DNA from: an uncultured Microbacterium sp.
Lineage (GTDB): Bacteria > Actinomycetota > Actinomycetes > Actinomycetales > Microbacteriaceae
Assembly (NCBI GenBank): GCA_913774665.1
Contig: CAJYHN010000001.1
Location: 124,001-188,000 of the forward strand
Length of the DNA: 64,000 bases
Direction of reading: 5' to 3'
In this document: positions 61,674 to 64,000 of the stretch, piece after piece
How positions within the stretch are numbered: the first letter of the stretch is position 1
Layout: every line of letters begins with the position of its first letter
Notes under the pieces: model-generated
The model's input: the letters and a program-made list of their open reading frames with translations, nothing else
What the model was told of the DNA's origin: nothing
Databases searched by the model: none
Program-made: the position numbers and the translations under genes

Positions 61674-62207
61674 ATGAACAGAGTCACCAGCACCGAATAC
61701 GACAGCCCCGTCGGGCCGATCCTGCTGACCTTCGTCGACGACGCCCTCGTGCGTCTGAACGTGGCCCACGACGGTCTCGAGCTCGCGCGCGCCGAGATCG
61801 CGCACCGTCTCGGGGTCGTTCCCGAACACCAGCGGTCCGCCGAGAACCCCCTGGTCTCGCAGCTCGAGGAGTACTTCGACGGGACACGGCGAGCTTTCGA
61901 GGTCGCCCTCGACTGGCGCTTCGCCCGCGGATTCACCCGTGCTGCGCTCGAGGCGACGCTCGAGATCCCCTATGGCGAGGTCGCCTCGTACGGCGAGGTG
62001 TCGATGATGGCCGGCGTTCCGCGAGCAGCCCGCGCGGTGGGAACGGCATGCGCGTCGTCGCCGTTCTCGATCGTCCTCCCGGTGCACCGCGTCGTCCGCG
62101 CCGACGGCTCGATCGGCGAATACGGCGGCCACTCCGAGGTGAAGGAATATCTGCTCTCGCTCGAGAGCGACGTGATCCTCGGCGAGACCCTGCGTGCATC
62201 GGCCTGA
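61674..62207 (+). CDS. Ogt-like protein lacking the active-site cysteine
   Basis: The 177-residue protein has the O6-alkylguanine-DNA alkyltransferase fold: IPYGEVASYGEVSMMAGVPR (HTH with Tyr106), RAVGTACASSPFSIVLPVHR and VVRADGSIGEYGGH. The catalytic PCHR is PVHR: Cys replaced by Val137, and the conserved Asn before the Pro is Ser129. It therefore should not transfer alkyl groups. It may act like ATL proteins, which bind damage and recruit nucleotide excision repair. ATL proteins usually have Trp or Ala here. Confidence 0.88.
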   Translation: MNRVTSTEYDSPVGPILLTFVDDALVRLNVAHDGLELARAEIAHRLGVVPEHQRSAENPLVSQLEEYFDGTRRAFEVALDWRFARGFTRAALEATLEIPYGEVASYGEVSMMAGVPRAARAVGTACASSPFSIVLPVHRVVRADGSIGEYGGHSEVKEYLLSLESDVILGETLRASA

Positions 62208-62230
62208 ACGGCTCGGGCGCCGGGCGCGAC

Positions 62231-62263
62231 GATGCCCGGCCCCGCGAGGCGGGACCGGGCATC
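62231..62263. terminator. Bidirectional terminator
   Basis: GATGCCCGG and CCGGGCATC form a strong stem, extended by CCCGC/GCGGG inside, with a 3-base loop. It lies between the convergent Ogt-like and actP genes. Confidence 0.8.
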
Positions 62264-62269
62264 GATCGG

Positions 62270-63886
62270 TCAGTGGTTCGAGGCCTTCTCGGCGCCGTAT
62301 CCGGTGAGGGAGCGGACATCCATCTCGGCGGCCTTGCGCGGATCCTCTGCCGTTCGTGACGTGACGGACCCGAGCCACCCGAGGAAGAACCCGAGCGGGA
62401 TCGACACGATGCCGGGATTGTTCAGCGGCCAGATCGCCACTCCCGTGTTCGCGAACACGCTCGTCGCGGTTCCCCAGAACACCGGCGAGAGGAAGATCAG
62501 CACCAGGGCCGACCCCAGACCGCCGTACATGCTCCAGACGGCGCCGCGAGTGGTGAAGCGGCGCCAGAACAGCGAGAAGAGGATCGTCGGCAGGTTCGCC
62601 GACGCCGCGACCGCGAAGGCCAGCGCCACGAGGAACGCGACGTTCTGTCCCTGCACGCCGATGCCGCCGAGGATCGCGAGAACGCCGATCACGATGACCG
62701 TGCGCCGCGCGACCTTGACCTCGCCGTCGGGCGGGACGTCGCCCTTCTTCACGACGTTCGCGTAGATGTCGTGCGCGAACGAGGCGGCCGCCGTGATCGT
62801 GAGGCCGGCCACCACCGCCAGGATCGTCGCGAACGCCACCGCCGAGATGAACCCGAGCAGGAGCGGCCCGCCGAGAGCCAGGGCGAGCAGCGGCGCCGCC
62901 GCGTTCACCCCGCCCGGCGCGGCGAGGATCGTCTCGGATCCGACCATCGCACCGGCGCCGTAGCCCAGGACGAGGGTGAGGATGTAGAACAGACCGATCA
63001 GCCAGATGGCCCATACGACCGAGCGACGCGCCTCCTTCGCGGTCGGCACGGTGTAGAAGCGCATCAGCACGTGCGGCAGACCCGCGGTACCGAGCACCAG
63101 GGCCAGCGCGAGCGAGATGAAGTCCCAGGGATTCTTGCCGTACTGCAGGCCCGGGGCAAGGACGGCATCGCCCTTGGGAGAGGCCGCCACCGCGCTCTCG
63201 AGCAACGTGTTGAGGTTGAAACCGTTGATCGCCAGCACCCAGACCGTCATGACGATCGCGCCGCCGATGAGCAGGAACGCCTTGACGATCTGCACCCAGG
63301 TGGTGCCCTTCATGCCGCCGATGAGGACGTACACGATCATCAGGATGCCGACCACCGCGACGACGATCGATTGGCCGACGCGCTCGGTGATCCCCAGCAG
63401 CAACGACACCAGGCCACCGGCTCCGGCCATCTGCGCGAGCAGATAGAAGAAGCAGACGGCCAGCGTGGTGATGGCCGCGGCCATGCGCACCGGCCGCTCC
63501 TTCAGACGGAACGACAGCACGTCGGCCATTGTGAACTTGCCCGTGTTGCGCATGAGCTCGGCGACCAGAAGCAGCGCGACGAGCCAGGCGACGAGGAAGC
63601 CGATCGAGTAGAGGAAGCCGTCGTAGCCGTTGATGGCGATGGCGCCGACGATGCCGAGGAAGGAGGCCGCCGACAGGTAGTCGCCGGCGATCGCGAACCC
63701 GTTCTGCGGCCCGGTGAACGAGCGGCCCGCGGCGTAGTAGTCGGCCGCTGTCTTGCTGTTGCGGCTGGCCCTGATGACGATGAACAGGGTCACGGCGACG
63801 AAGGCCCCGAAGATCGAGATGTTCAGCACCGGGTTGTTCTCGACCGTCTGCACGGCCGCCTCGATGCTGGCGAAGACGTCGTTCAT
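62270..63886 (-). CDS. actP: Cation/acetate symporter
   Basis: The 538-residue protein is a sodium:solute symporter (SSS) with about 13 spans. YYAAGRSFTGPQNGFAIAGD, YLSAASFLGIVGA, YDGFLYSIGF and GGMKGTTWVQIVKAF are the ActP-type signatures. It imports acetate or other short carboxylates. The stop of the DUF485 gene overlaps its ATG by ATGA, the usual yjcH-actP arrangement. Confidence 0.93.
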   Translation of the reverse strand: MNDVFASIEAAVQTVENNPVLNISIFGAFVAVTLFIVIRASRNSKTAADYYAAGRSFTGPQNGFAIAGDYLSAASFLGIVGAIAINGYDGFLYSIGFLVAWLVALLLVAELMRNTGKFTMADVLSFRLKERPVRMAAAITTLAVCFFYLLAQMAGAGGLVSLLLGITERVGQSIVVAVVGILMIVYVLIGGMKGTTWVQIVKAFLLIGGAIVMTVWVLAINGFNLNTLLESAVAASPKGDAVLAPGLQYGKNPWDFISLALALVLGTAGLPHVLMRFYTVPTAKEARRSVVWAIWLIGLFYILTLVLGYGAGAMVGSETILAAPGGVNAAAPLLALALGGPLLLGFISAVAFATILAVVAGLTITAAASFAHDIYANVVKKGDVPPDGEVKVARRTVIVIGVLAILGGIGVQGQNVAFLVALAFAVAASANLPTILFSLFWRRFTTRGAVWSMYGGLGSALVLIFLSPVFWGTATSVFANTGVAIWPLNNPGIVSIPLGFFLGWLGSVTSRTAEDPRKAAEMDVRSLTGYGAEKASNH

Positions 63887-64000
63887 GCGCGACCCCCGTC
63901 AGCTCGCCCGAGCTCGACCCGCAACGCCTCGGCCCGCGGGTCGAGGCGACGGTTGGCGTACGCGACGTAGCCCATGGTGATGGCGAACGTGGTGACGAAC
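63883..64000 (-). CDS. DUF485 membrane protein, partial
   Basis: Only the last 38 codons are present: FVTTFAITMGYVAYANRRLD, then PRAEALRVELGRADGGRA and stop. The span followed by YVxYANRxFD is typical of YjcH/DUF485 proteins that accompany ActP. The N-terminus lies past the right edge. Confidence 0.8.
   Translation of the reverse strand, partial: FVTTFAITMGYVAYANRRLDPRAEALRVELGRADGGRA

Overview
The window looks like the chromosome of a very GC-rich Gram-positive actinomycete, most likely Microbacteriaceae and probably Microbacterium. The signs are a class Ib ribonucleotide reductase operon with NrdR-box-like sites, two Lsr2 nucleoid proteins, many apparently leaderless genes, the galU / 5-FCL / fmdB / mscL neighbourhood, and an HutH of the actinobacterial Cys-Ser-Gly type. 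The genus is inferred from these features and was not checked by any search.

Positions 1 to about 16.9 kb are the right-hand part of an integrated phage. The terminase is cut by the left edge. A long leftward operon, in which most genes overlap by 4 bases (ATGA or GTGA), carries HNH endonucleases, a replication-initiator-like protein, a GIY-YIG-like protein, a C5 DNA methyltransferase, a short sliding clamp, a YqaJ recombinase and several small Cys-rich proteins. At its right end are a Cro-like protein and an excisionase-like protein facing a rightward repressor, an ImmA/IrrE peptidase and a tyrosine integrase. The phage abuts the 3' side of nrdF.

Host regions follow. nrdHIEF (17.0-20.85 kb, leftward) has NrdR-like boxes and three DnaA-box-like sites upstream. 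At 21.2-26.7 kb are an MFS transporter, a hydrolase, an acyl-CoA dehydrogenase, a DUF445 protein and a GGCT-like protein. Histidine catabolism spans 26.6-33.6 kb: hutG with a SixA-like phosphatase rightward, hutI-hutU-hutH leftward, and a divergent IclR regulator. A LacI regulator faces a sugar ABC importer that ends in a glycogen-debranching-type glucosidase (33.7-40.2 kb). About 1 kb of GC-rich degenerate repeats follows.

The 41.2-52.9 kb part holds a YbaK-type deacylase, a leucine/valine-type dehydrogenase, tandem lsr2, an APC permease, a MacA/MacB-like exporter, a second ABC exporter, a LysM-like protein and a DedA protein. The right end (53.1-64.0 kb) has tRNA-Ala(CGC), a coiled-coil membrane protein, a RimJ-like acetyltransferase, galU, 5-FCL, an FmdB-type protein, mscL, a very large helicase/nuclease-like protein with a defective P-loop, an Ogt-like protein without its catalytic cysteine, and an actP-DUF485 acetate transporter pair.

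The most interesting signals are the strong excess of GGATGCC/GGCATCC in the host DNA, the inactivated Ogt and helicase paralogues, the PCNA-sized phage clamp, the DnaA plus NrdR sites at nrd, and the CCCCGGGG repeat block.
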